From the NCBI RefSeq assembly GCF_026914265.1, contig NC_069124.1:30546883-30610882 (forward strand): 64,000 bases of DNA, written 5' to 3'. Of this stretch, positions 37,149-49,300 are shown piece by piece. How positions within the stretch are numbered: the first letter of the stretch is position 1; each line of letters opens with the position of its first letter. A model generated the notes under the pieces. It searched no databases, was not told where the DNA came from, and saw only the letters and a program-made list of their open reading frames with translations. The position numbers and the translations under genes are program-made. Origin of the DNA: Mya arenaria. Lineage: Eukaryota > Mollusca > Bivalvia > Myida > Myidae.

Positions 37149-40100
37149 TCAAGACCTAGCGGGGAACATCCGCATGAGCACGATCATCCAGAGGAAAACA
37201 AGTGTCACAAACACCAGCATGATCCAGATCCACCAGGAGCATGATTTAGTCTTCGCCTCGAGTCGCTGACTTTCCCGCGTCAAGTCAACTTGGTTCTTGT
37301 CTGCTACTTTGTTGGTATCATCAAGGGTCTGAAAAATATAAGATGGTACACTGAGTTACTTAAAGCTGCACTCTCACAGATTAACAGTTTTTACAACTTT
37401 TTTTATATTTTGTCATTGAATGAGCAAATATCTGCAAACCAGTGATAAAAGACTGCGGACGAAAGATCAGATCACAGATTTTCATATTTCTGTTCCAAAA
37501 TTAATGTTTTAAGGCTAAAACCGTAACTAACAGTTTAAAAAAAATGCATAAAACATCCTTTTTTGAACTTAAATATAAAAATCTACAATCTGATGTTTTG
37601 TCAGCAGTCTTATATGACTGGTTTACATGCATTTTTGCAAAGATTGGCTCGTTCCTAGACAAAAAAATAAAAAAGTTGTCAAAACATTCAATCTGTGAGA
37701 GTGCAGCTTTAATAAAAGCAATTTAACCAAAGAGTGATCAGATAGAACAGAAGTGGGACCTTGTGTCGTATTTCAGATTCGTCTTACGTTAAAATGGAAT
37801 TGTTTCCAAAATATCATCAGTTTTGTCAACAGTTTAATGAGCAGATGGAAAGTCTTATATTTCATCAGTATATATTTTTGTACAGTAATTTACAAATTTA
37901 AGGTTTAAACAAGATCATGACAAATGTCCCTGATTTGGCCTTTTTCATTGGATAGTTTATAACATATTTGTTGATCTTCAGAAACGCCTTCAAGAGGTAC
38001 TCTACTAATCTGAAAATATTTTTTTAAATTTCTATCATTCAGTAAAACTTCATGGCTGAGAAGGTTTTGTTTATCAATGCTCAAACATTCAAAAAACTGT
38101 TTTTCACCTCAAATTCACATGACCTTGACATTTGACCTACTGACCTAAAAATCAGTCACCATTGTGGTTTCTAGGCCAACGTGTTCATCAATTATAGAGC
38201 AATAACAGTGGGGATGGACAACCATATGGTCCTTGTAGTATATATGATTATACTTAAGTGTGATAGTACTATTTAAAGGCATAAGATTGTTCCAGAGACA
38301 CAACATTTTTGTTTTTTAACAGTTATTCTGATACAGGCATAATAGCTTAGCAACCAATAAAATGCAAGTATTTTGTGTTGATTTGAGATTGGTCACACTT
38401 GGATATACTTAAAATTCTTGAGTCTCTTCAAAAAATAAATTTGCATAAAAGAGTTATGTTGTTCTGCTTTTGCAGAGAGAACAGCACACAGTTTCGACGA
38501 TAGTTTTTTCTTGTTTTGTTTTTTAAATGAGATTATTTCTGTACTACACCAACCTTTATATCTTTTTTCACCAAAGAATTAGCTGAATAAGCAAAGTCTT
38601 TAAGGTTGAGCGTGTGATGTAAGAGTTCTTCCGCCAATCGTTCGTGCACTTTGCGATGGTGTTTTAACACTGCGTCAATGTCACCATCATCAGCTGGCCG
38701 CCTCTGACGTAGTCCATCACTCGTACTATCTGTTCAAGAAAAATCGGATAAAATACAACTGTATGTAAATTTGAACCTTTTCCTTTTCACTGTTTCCTTT
38801 CCATGCAAGGAACCAAAACAATAATTAAATGCTATTTTCATATAAGTAATGGTTGAAATTTTCAGCAATTTCCTAAACAATTGAGATCTGTACTATTGTA
38901 AGTTATCTTTTATGATTGAATTGAAGGTATTGATACCAATTTAGATGATTGTGAGACAAAAACAATATAAAAATGTCAAAACTGTCACTCTGTGAGAGTG
39001 CAGCTTTAAAGAGTGGAAAAGAAGGAGCCAGGACAAATTCTTATAAAAGAACCATGAAATATGGTCTTACTGCTAAAACATGTATTTTATGAATCATCTA
39101 GGGATTAAGAATAAGGGATAAAGAATTATGGAAGGGTGCAGCACCCTGTCGTTCCGCCCGCAGACACAAACAGCATGGGCTCCCTTCTACTTTTAAAAAA
39201 AAAGTATTTCTTCTGTTTTTGTAAAAAGAAAAATTTACTTGGTTTATTAAAACATACTAATTAAAACATACTAATTAATTTACTTGGCAGATGAAACCTA
39301 AACTTACTTCAATCTAATACAATTCTTATCATTTCATGTCAAATTACAATGTCAGAATTCTTCAAAGCCTGATACAATGTGCCTCTGTTGCAACAACCTG
39401 CTTTTTAAAAAAAGACCTGCCTTAAACCCTATGATCACATAATGGCTTATAAAACATATGTACATTTATTTATTTAATTTCCTTATCTTACCTTGTACTG
39501 CCAATGTTAAAGCTGCACTCTCACAGATCGACCATTTTGACAACATTTTTATACTTTGTGTTGTCTTGGAATGAGCCAATTTTGCGTAAATGTCTATAAA
39601 TCAATGATCTGCGATCTTATCTTTTGTCAGCAGTCTCATATTACTGGTTTCAGAAGATTTATTTAAAAATTGGCTCATTCAAAAATGCTATATCTCTGAG
39701 AGTGCAGCTTTAAAGAAATGTTAACAAATTTCATACCAATGTTTCCATCACTGTCGCCGAGTAACTCGGATCTCATGTCCTTTTGTAATCTCGACTTGAC
39801 CGTCAGGTGGACCTCTTTTGGTGCCACGCCTGACCCCTTGTGATGGTTCAAAACAGGGGCCAGTCTCTCCGTAGCTAGAACTTTATCAGTTATGTTTTCC
39901 TAAAGAAAAAAGAAATCTTATCTTGTGTTGCATTTTTACCTCAAACTATGTTTTTGTTGAGAATATGTTATATCCTCATAGTCAAATAGGGCTTCCATTA
40001 AGAATTTGAAACTGGAATTTTTTAAATGCCTTAAAAAGATAAAATGACGGCTAATTGTAGTTTTTCGGAGAAGTGCCCGAAATTATATGCAGAAGCATCG

Positions 40101-43100
40101 TCATTTTGGAAATAATGTCTGAGATTTTGCCCCAGCCCTATGCATGTTGATGTTTGTTTGGGACGGGAGAGCGGGTGAAAATTTCAAAACAGTGAAAAAT
40201 GTCAAATTGATATTTTCACTGTTAGAAGGAGCGAAATATCATTTTTATGATATATATATTAATATACTACCAGAAAGCACATGATAAAATTATGTTACCT
40301 TTTGCTCAGCTTCAAGGAGGCCTTTCAGGAAGTCTACACGTCTTGTGTATTCTAGAATGACATCTTGGCTAGGCTTGCTGGAAGTATATGAAAGATAAAT
40401 ATACACTTCATATCTTTGTGATACAATGAGAGATGATATCATTGTCATCTTACATTAATCTTGACATATATTTTTTTTAACATTATGAATCTAATTTCAG
40501 ACCGAAAAAACACCGAGTGGTAAAGCTATAGGGCATGGACAGGTACCTGTGGGCTTGGAATGTTTTTGCCGGTACCTGTTACAAATTTAGAACCCATTAC
40601 CAGACCATTACAGCAATACCATCTAATGTTTGGTGCTTTTACAGCTGCACTCTCACAGATATACTGTTTTTACAACTTTTTTAATTTTTTGTCTTGGAAA
40701 GAGCAAATTTTTGCGTAAATATCTGCAAACCAATGATAAAAGATTGCTGACAAAAGAGCAATGCAAGAAAAATGCATAAAACATCAATTTTTGACCCTAA
40801 ATATAAAAATCTGCGATCTAATTTCTGTCAGCTGACAGCAGTCTTATATATATATAACTGGTTTCCATGCATTTTCGATATAAAATGGCTTGTTCGAAGA
40901 CAAAAAATAAAAAAAATTGTCAAAATGTTCAATCTGTGAGAGTGCAGCTTTAAGGAGCAAGGAAGGGATACTTCTTCTATGTGTGCTTTTTTTATATAGC
41001 TATCATATGTCATGTTTTGAAAAAAGATAAAAAAAAAAACATTCCAAACATTTTTGTTTTCAATGATATGCTTGAAAAAGGAAAGAAATCGTGTAGTTAC
41101 TATATTATCTTGTGTATATTCTGCAGCATAAAATGTATATAGGGTAATGGACAATAAGGTACCATGGTCTGACATTTCTACCTGTCCATGCCCTACTAAT
41201 TCAACATTTGGACAATAACATTGCCTATACTGTTTTCTAGTCAAGCCAAGAAATTAGACTAAAGGGCGGTTTTATAAGCTTATCAGCTTTCATCGAAATC
41301 AAGCTTAAATATATAACAGTAAGTATAGTTTTGAAACCAGTTGTAACATTATATAGAAAAAAGAACAGAAAGTCATTGGGAAAAGTTGATGAGCTCCAAA
41401 TAAAAATACAATAATTTTCTAGAAAATGTGTTACAACAGCAGGTTTTTTTCAGCTCAAATTTAGAGGAGGCCTGTCCTTCTCATTTTTGGAAATTTCAAA
41501 CGCTTCAAATTGGGAAAATTTAACTATGTTTCATAAAAAAGCTGAAATCTCATTTCACAAACACAACTTTGAACATTACATCAGCAGACACAACGATTCC
41601 ATAATATTTAAAAAAAAACGTATAAAAACTTGTGTTTAGAAAAAATGTATACATTTTCAATTGGGAAGTAGCCGAATCTTGGCCTCTCCTAAAGAAGGAG
41701 AAAAAGCACTAAATGGTAACATTTGACTGATAGTACCTTGTTGTTCTCTTCATTTCACTCAGCTGATCATGGAGGGCTTCAACATACTGAAAACAAAATA
41801 TTTCAGGTACGTGTTTTCAGATTATGTGAAATAGCAATCTTGAATTAATAAATTCCCCACAATTTAAAAAGGTAACTTTATGACATATATAGGCTGTAGC
41901 TCAAATGCAAGGCTAGATCTAGGCTATGCCTAGGCAGGCTTTCAAGACCCAGTTAATTAGCTTATTAAAAGACATGAGTTTTTGCATGACTACTCATACC
42001 TACAGCAACACCAAATCATTGACAATACCTTCATTATATGTCACAGACCAGCCACTTGTGAATTACACGTCATACTCCCTTGGCCTATATGGCTATATTT
42101 ATTATATATTATTGCCAAAATAACGCACGTTTAGGGAACTTTTTTTAACATTTGGATATCCCGGAACAACGGGTTTTCGACCGCCTAAGGATTATTTACA
42201 GTTTAATCATAAATAAGTGATAATAAAAAATAAATGTTTGTGTGTACCATTTAAAGCAATCATTCATCTTTCAAAAAACAAAAAAAATAAAATCTATTTC
42301 AATCGTCTGTTGTTTACATTTTTAATCCAAAATGGCGGCTGTCACATGTTGTATTTGACCTAGATACAACATGCTTTCGACCATGACCTTTAACTACAAC
42401 TTCGCAACAAAAGTTTGTGCACAATATTTTTTTATTTTAATTTGTATAACTTGTTTAAACTGTTTGATGTATTTTATTTAAAAAAAAATAAATAAATATT
42501 TACATATTTGCCATACAGTCACTTTTTAGTTACTTATCACCACAAGAGAGGCAAAGGAATGCATCATCCCTTCTAATGGCTTTCACATGGGTACAAAATG
42601 ATAAATTCACCCATCATGAACCCTGTTATCACTGGTCCAACTCTGAATGAGCCTCATATGACCTGCCTAGGCTGCAATATGTATAATTTTATGGTTACTG
42701 AGCACCCAAATGCAATTCAATATAGTTACCTGTAGATAAATTTCATTAATTTAAGAATAAGCGACATACCATATTTTTATGCGCTTTTAATGTTGTGCAC
42801 TGTACTTAGAAAACAATAGGGCATAGGTTTTAGGCTTTGGTTGATATGTAAGATCTGGCAAACAAAAACAACACAATTTTAAAGAAGTATTTTACATGTG
42901 AAATGATTTTAAACAAAGAGTCTAATTTGGCATTAATTAAAAATGACAAATTGGTGTTGTTTCAAGTATAACTTAAGTTTTTTTAACACTACCATTCCCA
43001 TTCTTTTTCAAATGAAGTTTTCTGACAGTTCTACTGTTATGGTTAACAATTGGAGCTTATTTTTTACCGGAAGTGACACAAAATAGAAGTGTTTTACCCA

Positions 43101-43506
43101 TTTTCAGGAGGCGGTCGAAAATAGGTTGTGGTCGAAAATAGGTTGTTCCGGGATATATTCATTGTTCCCTCAACGCCACAAGGCAAACTGATTCATACCA
43201 ATGTAAAATATAGTTCAACTGTAACTCCACAATATTTAACACTGCATTGTAAAATAAAAACACAAAAGTTCCACATATATTATTTTGAGCCAATACTTTT
43301 CTCTTATTAGTATTAAACTCAGCGTTTTATGAAACACAAATTCAGATCGATCTGTTAACAAAGCATTGCCATTTTTTAACTATCTACAAGGTGTAGAAAT
43401 AAATGTATACCTTTTCCAGCCGCCAATCCCACGTATCTTTTTGGCTAGCTATAGTCTCGCAACGATTTAGAAGGCGAGTAAAATTAATTTCTAATCGTGT
43501 TGACAT
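37149..43506 (-). CDS. USE1: USE1, vesicle transport Q-SNARE (Golgi-to-ER)
   Basis: Six minus-strand exons join in frame: 43506-43411, 41786-41737, 40377-40299, 39899-39737, 38729-38554 and 37328-37149 (stop TGA), 247 residues against 259 in human. The start MSTRLEINFTRLLNRCE parallels human USE1 (SRLELNLVRLLSRCE). Further matches are WRLEKYVEALHDQL, KPSQDVILEYTRRVDFLKGL, KDMRSELLG, and the SNARE region over exons 5 and 6 (LKHHRKVHERLAEELL to DKNQVDLTRESQRLEAKT). The last 26 residues hold a single membrane anchor (WWIWIMLVFVTLVFLWMIVL), a tail-anchored topology. USE1 works in the ER t-SNARE complex with STX18 and SEC20/BNIP1 in retrograde traffic. All junctions are GT..AG. Four introns or parts of them carry copies of one MITE. 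Confidence 0.97.
37360..37713. mobile_element. MITE, GCTGCACTCTCACAGAT family, copy B
   Basis: TTAAAGCTGCACTCTCACAG at the left end and TCTGTGAGAGTGCAGCTTTA at the right end, in USE1 intron 5, 32 bp from the last exon. A 60-codon frame inside it is not a gene. Confidence 0.9.
38830..39010. mobile_element. MITE, GCTGCACTCTCACAGAT family, copy C (one end)
   Basis: Only the right end, TGTGAGAGTGCAGCTTTAAA near 39008, is clear; the left part has diverged or is deleted. It lies in USE1 intron 4. Confidence 0.65.
39506..39715. mobile_element. MITE, GCTGCACTCTCACAGAT family, copy D (short)
   Basis: Both ends are present (GTTAAAGCTGCACTCTCACA; CTGAGAGTGCAGCTTTAAAG), but it is only about 210 bp, an internal-deletion form. 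It lies in USE1 intron 4, about 20 bp from exon 4. Confidence 0.85.
40638..40954. mobile_element. MITE, GCTGCACTCTCACAGAT family, copy E
   Basis: Left end CAGCTGCACTCTCACAGATA, right end TCTGTGAGAGTGCAGCTTTA, in USE1 intron 2. The body matches copy B closely (AAATATAAAAATCTGCGATC). Confidence 0.9.
42150..43165 (+). mobile_element. Non-autonomous DNA transposon, copy 2, with inverted ends
   Basis: Left end ATATCCCGGAACAACGGGTT followed by TTCGACCGCC; right end GGCGGTCGAAAATAGGTTG (repeated once in tandem) and TTCCGGGATATA. About 1 kb, inside USE1 intron 1. It holds no transposase frame. A related copy in opposite orientation lies at 2650-3860. Confidence 0.8.
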
Positions 43507-44970
43507 GTTGGCAATTTTTTCGTCATCAAATTACAAGGCGCTTATGGGAAATTGCTAAATTTACACCAAGCGTCTGTCGTATGCAGTTGATCATATATTT
43601 TCTTTCCTCCATATAGAGAGCGAACGTAATTTGAGTTACCTCCCGTTATCTCCGTGGTGATTGTACACAATTGGGTTTTAAGCGACGACGGCGTTTTGTT
43701 TTAATCAATCACTGTAAGGAAGTTGATAATCAATAAACAAAAGAAATATCTAAAAGAATTAAACATGCCTTTTAAATAAATAATCGGAATAGTTTCAGGT
43801 AAGTACACCTTGTTTTTAAATTGTTTAAAGGTTAATTGATTAGGCGCAAACTTATTTAGCGCAATTCATTAAATTAAATAAAATTGATTATTTAAAGTTG
43901 AAATGAAATAAAAACTGATGTACGTTTAAAATGAACACAACAACACTCATTAACTTTATTTTTTGTATTTTCAAAAACTTCTTTATTCAATAAGTCATTT
44001 AATTTCTTCTATTTCTTGACGTTTCTCAAACAGCTCCAAACCGTGACCAGCGTCAATTAACTAACAATTAAAAGTGTTTTCTGGACAATCTTTGAAAACG
44101 AACCAAAGGTATAAAGAATAAACTAGTTAACTGAATTTAAAACCTATTGTTATTGGCTTTTAATCGTTGCTTTATTAGACTCTGAGGATCGCGTTTCCAG
44201 AAGCGCTCTGTTACAGGTTATGAACGATTTGAAGCTCAAAATGTAATTTTCAATACAAATTTACTAGCGATATAATTGTACATAAAATAAATTAAACTTT
44301 ATACTACTGTGACATTCTAAATTGTTACTGATTGTTGTGTAATAACGCATCTTAGATTATATAATTTTAAATTATATATTATACAAGTCGAAATTGAGAG
44401 AATATTTGAACAGTAATGGTTTAATATTACTTCACAGAAACTCACTTCTTCATAGATAAGTGCTTATGATAAATATTTAGATATATTAATGATACGTTGT
44501 TCAGCTGAGCTTGACATACACTCATAGAATACATCATAACAAACATTTGTATTTTTACAATTTTTCCAAAAAGAACACTTCTGATTTGTTCAGAGGGTGA
44601 AATTTAAAATGATATTCGTCCTAGACTGTAAAGTCATACATGACAAAATCCATATCATCTATCTATATTTTGGTGTCTACCCTTTTGATTTGCTAAATGG
44701 TGACAAAAACAATCGAAGTTTGATAATATTTCATAGACATGTACTAAAATTCCATAGATACATTTTTCTCAGGATTTATTTATATTTGGAATTTTGAGCC
44801 CCTTTTCACCAATCTAACTGTTCAAAATGCACGGGCGTACCTGCATACGGTTATGTCATATAGTGTATATATGTACATGCATTAGGATAAGCGTTTAATT
44901 ACCTCTGGGGTTAAGAATAATCCTTCTGTTTCTAACCGATTCCTTCGTAAGGAATAATACCACTTTAAGG
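43507..44970. other. Divergent intergenic region, USE1 side
   Basis: The USE1 5' region lies just right of 43506; a short GC-richer patch at 43610-43700 may be its promoter. The rest is AT-rich with no gene recognised. Confidence 0.4.
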
Positions 44971-45318
44971 CTTAAAGCTACTCTCTCACAGATCGACCGC
45001 TGGACATTTATATCACTTCTGATTGGAATGAGCCATTTTTAGCATAAATGCATGGAAACTAGAAAAGAGAAGGCTGATTAGAAGATTAGATCGCAGTTTT
45101 TCATATGTATGGTCGACAATGGATGTTTTATGGCTAAAAACGTTACTAACGCTTTAAGAAAATTGATCGTTTTTCAAGCAGTAGAGATATGCTTTATTGT
45201 GAAATATTTTATACCTTTGAATTGATTGAAGGCTATGATGCCCAAATCAGCTGATTCTGATACAAAAAAAATAATATCAAAAGTCAAAACTGTTAATCTG
45301 TTAGAATGCAGCTTTAAA
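44970..45318. mobile_element. MITE, GCTGCACTCTCACAGAT family, copy F (diverged)
   Basis: Left end CTTAAAGCTACTCTCTCACA and right end TCTGTTAGAATGCAGCTTTA each carry substitutions relative to other copies, so this is an older insertion. It lies between USE1 and the SAXO5-like gene. Confidence 0.8.
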
Positions 45319-45789
45319 CTCTTTATAACCACGTACCTAAAAAGGAAATATCAGCCTCATATATTCATTAATACTTAAAACATTTATACCGTACGACACA
45401 ATAGGTGATATCTATGATTTAAAGTATAATTGGTGTATATTATGTTTCGTGTTCCATATTGTTCTCACATCATAGTTTCATGGTTTCTAGCAGAATGGCA
45501 GTTTTCCTTTTCTATAACTCTCATTGTGTGATACACATTATACAAACGATCCAATAGCTCGGATTACATTGATATGCTTGCCATAGCTGTCATGTTTCAT
45601 AAAACTAATGATTTAATGATACAAATCGCCGGTTCTGTATTCTTAAATATTTTAATGATTAATACTTATTGATTAATTAGAAGGAATGGAAAAAAGTGCC
45701 TAGATTATGTGATAGATTAACTAGTCAAGGAAATACATGGAGATGATGGTCCGGATTACTTGAGAAGAAAACGTACATGTTTATGAATC

Positions 45790-46165
45790 TAATTGACCCC
45801 CCCAGGTCCGGGGAATAGCGGGGACTTTCGGTCCAGCCAATTCCAGGTAAAATGCCCGCCTTGCGGGGACAAACTGCTGGTAAAATCCCCGCCAAATGTC
45901 CACGCTCCCCGGGGTCATCCTAGGTAAGGCCAATTCCCAGCTATTTTCGGTGCGAAAACAAAACCATCGCATTCACTCGGCACTGCAGGGCCACCTGGAA
46001 GGTAAAACACGGCCCGCTATCCCCCGTATACCGCCGGACCTGGGGTGGGGGGGGGGCATGGTTACAAATGACTGGTGCACTAATCATTCTCCGATTTGTG
46101 TGATCTTGTGCTGTTGGGGAAACCGGAGAACCCGGGGAAGCACTTGTCCGGCTCGGTGACCATAT
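45790..46165. mobile_element. Dispersed repeat, copy 2 of 2, with inverted ends
   Basis: The left part (CCCCCCAGGTCCGGGGAATA) and the region at 46020-46052 (CGCCGGACCTGGGGTGGGGG) are inverted copies. The middle matches 175-375. It is followed by GGGGAAACCGGAGAACCCGG and CTTGTCCGGCTCGGTGA, also found at 48745-48790 beside a tRNA-like word. It ends about 180 bp before the SAXO5-like start codon. Confidence 0.65.
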
Positions 46166-46342
46166 ACCATTTATCCATATATATTTCAGTAAAATCAGAT
46201 TAGAAAATTATGTAGCGGAGCTTTGATAAATTTAATTGTTTTGCTTTTCTGAAAGTTTTTTATCACACCGGTATGCCACAACGTAAGTTCTTTCAACATT
46301 TCAGGGATTAATCACGAATCTGAGCCACTTAAAATAGTCAAA

Positions 46343-49300
46343 ATGTCTGCAGCGGAAGTGGTTGCACCTATCATCAAGCAGAAAACCGGACAGGACTTTC
46401 TGGAATCCACGAGTTTCCGGATCGGGCAGGATGACCAACTGACCAATCAGCGGATGGACAGTATCTTTAAGAGCGACTACCCACCCTATGGCACGTACGG
46501 ACGGCCGGCCGGCGCCAGGCCGCCACCACTGTCGGAAGTCATGCATCGGGACCAAAAATTCTTCAGTGAGAGGGAATCAGAAACCACTAAGTCCTTTGAA
46601 TACCGCCATCTGCCAAAACCAGAAATACAGGGCGCCAGTGGAAAGCTTCGCGTGACAAATTTCAAAATGGACAGAGACATAAGCAAATTTAACAATTTCG
46701 AAACGGTTCATAATTCCTACTTTACCCCGAAAATGGGAGATGCATACAAACGTGTAGAAGGGGCCGGTACCCGGCAGAGCAATATACCACAAGGGGATAG
46801 GGAGAAGGAACCGCAGCCCCTCACAGACTACAGGGACATGTTTAAGGGCCACGATACAAACATTCATAAAACAATAAGAGCCCCATCAATGCACGAAGGT
46901 AAGGCCATTCAAAAAAGGTAATTGGAGAAAAAACAACCTTTTCCATAACTTAAAAACTTTCATATAGTATTGACCAATTAAAAACATTTTAGCACCGATA
47001 TGCAACACATTGCTTTAATAATGAAAAAAATAACAGGTTTGAAAATCATGATTGGTGATGCATTTAAGCTACTGTTTAGAAATAAATTAATACCGCCATA
47101 TATAAATGTCGAAAGAAATTCCAAATCAGCATTAAGCTGAATTTTAAATGGCCACAGGTTCCATACCAGACCGTGGGATAAAGTCTGGCTATAATTATTA
47201 TCTAATCACCAGCATATTGAACTCACAAAACGGTCGATTATACGACACATTGGCCAGATTTAATCACAAAAGAACTTGGGTAGTATGAGATTAAAAGATT
47301 AATAAGTAAACAATACGTCATGTATATATAATATAGATCGGGTAAATAATACGGCAAAAATTAATGGATTTAAAAGGACATTGCAGATAGCATTGAAAAC
47401 TGAGACGTTATGTGGACTTCCAAGATATACATAATGTTTATGCTTATTAAGTGCAGTCTTAACTCGCTATGTCGAACTCTGTTATCTCGATGTCTCGGTT
47501 AGGGCGACCTTTTTTAGAATATTTTGGGTTTAGTTTGTCATGTTTTGTATTTCGGTTATATCGAATGTTCGTTATCTCGAAGTATTTCCCGAGGTCCCGA
47601 CGACTTCGACATAGCGAGATATGCCTGTATTATTATTTTCGATATCACAAACATGCTTCAGATGATTTTCATGCTAAGAAAAAGGGAAAACGCAAATAAT
47701 TCTCTTCATCTATATAATATATAATACAGTCGAAGCCCGTTGGCTCGAACTCGCTTGGCTCTATTTCTTCGTTGGCTCGAACTGGATGAAAAGGACCGAT
47801 TTTGTACTATTACATTTTAACATTACCGCTTGACTCGAGTTTCATCATACTCGAGGTATTTTCGCCGGTCCCTGGGAGTTCGAGCTAACGGGGTTCGACT
47901 GTATTCATTTTGTTTGGCTTCGAAGCATTTTTATACAGCATTCCGGAGGTCTTTTAGTGTAAATTATACATGAAATTTTACATGTGCTCTTCTCTTTCAA
48001 AAGAGTCACGTACCGCATTTTATGTAATAAGTTAGAAGCTTTATTTTAAGCTTTGATTGAGCATGCAAATAAAACTGCATTTTCACTCAGCAATCGTGGT
48101 CTTTTATATTTAAATGAAGTCTGTTCTATCTTACCTCACACGGACTAAGATTGCGCTTAATTCAGACAATGCATCGCTGTTTGACAAGTGTGCATATGCA
48201 TTTTATTTGTTTGATAAGGCCCGGTAATAAGCATTTCTCTCTTTTTAAACATTCATAAGCCTTGTTTGACTTTAAGTCGTAACAAAAGATAGTTTTTCCT
48301 GATAAATACAATTGCCTTGTTTGATATACGAGATGTGCAAGGTCGATAAAACATCTACTTTCACAGACTGCATAAAGAACTTTGAAATCTGGATACGTGT
48401 TTATGCAGTTGAACACCGTTGGCTCGAACCGTCCCTGGGACCGGCGAAAATACCTCGAGCCTCGGGAATTTCGAGCAAAGCGTGGATGCTTTCATTTAGT
48501 CGAAAGAAATCGATCCTTTACATTCAGTTCGAGCCAACGAGGAAATCGAGCCAAAAGAGTTCGAGTCAACGGGGTTCGGTTGTATTTTATTAAAAGGCGT
48601 TTTCCCTGCATTTCTTTACATTATTTTTAGGTTAGTTAGTTTAAACGTATTTAGATTTACAACGATTGTGAAACAAGCTACTGCAACCTATATTCATCAC
48701 TCTCGTTGGCACGATTGTTGCGCGAGGGTGTAGTCTTGTGTTGTGTGGGAAACCGGAGTACCCGGAGAAAACCCACTTGTCCGGCTTGGTGAGCACTTAC
48801 CAAACTGACATGCGCCTAGGCCGGGAATCAAACCCGGGTCGCCGGGTTTTTAGGTTGGTGAATGGAAATATTTTGAAGGAATCACCTTCACCTATTCGTA
48901 CATATGAAACGACTTACTATGTAGAAAGCGCATGTTTTATTAATAATACTATGGTCAGAAATGGCATTGAAACTCTCTCGGAAAGCAAATATGTAAATAA
49001 TAGATACCATCATTACTTTTGGCTACCAGCTTTCAGCCTGTATGCTACTTCTTTCCAGTCTGCGAACTCCGATAGAACTCTCTTAAACAAGATTATAAAT
49101 ATTACTATTTCATTGAAGAGGCTTGTGAATAAGACATTTAAAAATGCACCATTCCTTCTTTCAAAAAGCAAGAAACTTGTAGGGATCTTATTCAATGCAA
49201 CCTTTGGCACTCCCACTATATACTAATCTCAACTTCAACGCTTTCACGGAAAACGTACTCTGAGGGTGCGCACGCTCCCATCCTCATAAAATCGTCCAAG

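Noticed and set aside
40828..41244. 138-codon minus-strand frame in USE1 intron 2
   Set aside because: It runs across MITE copy E, lies inside an intron on the same strand, and shows only AT-driven composition.
48738..49226. 162-codon plus-strand frame
   Set aside because: It starts inside a SINE-like repeat and has no recognisable feature or splice support; it lies in an intron of the SAXO5-like gene.
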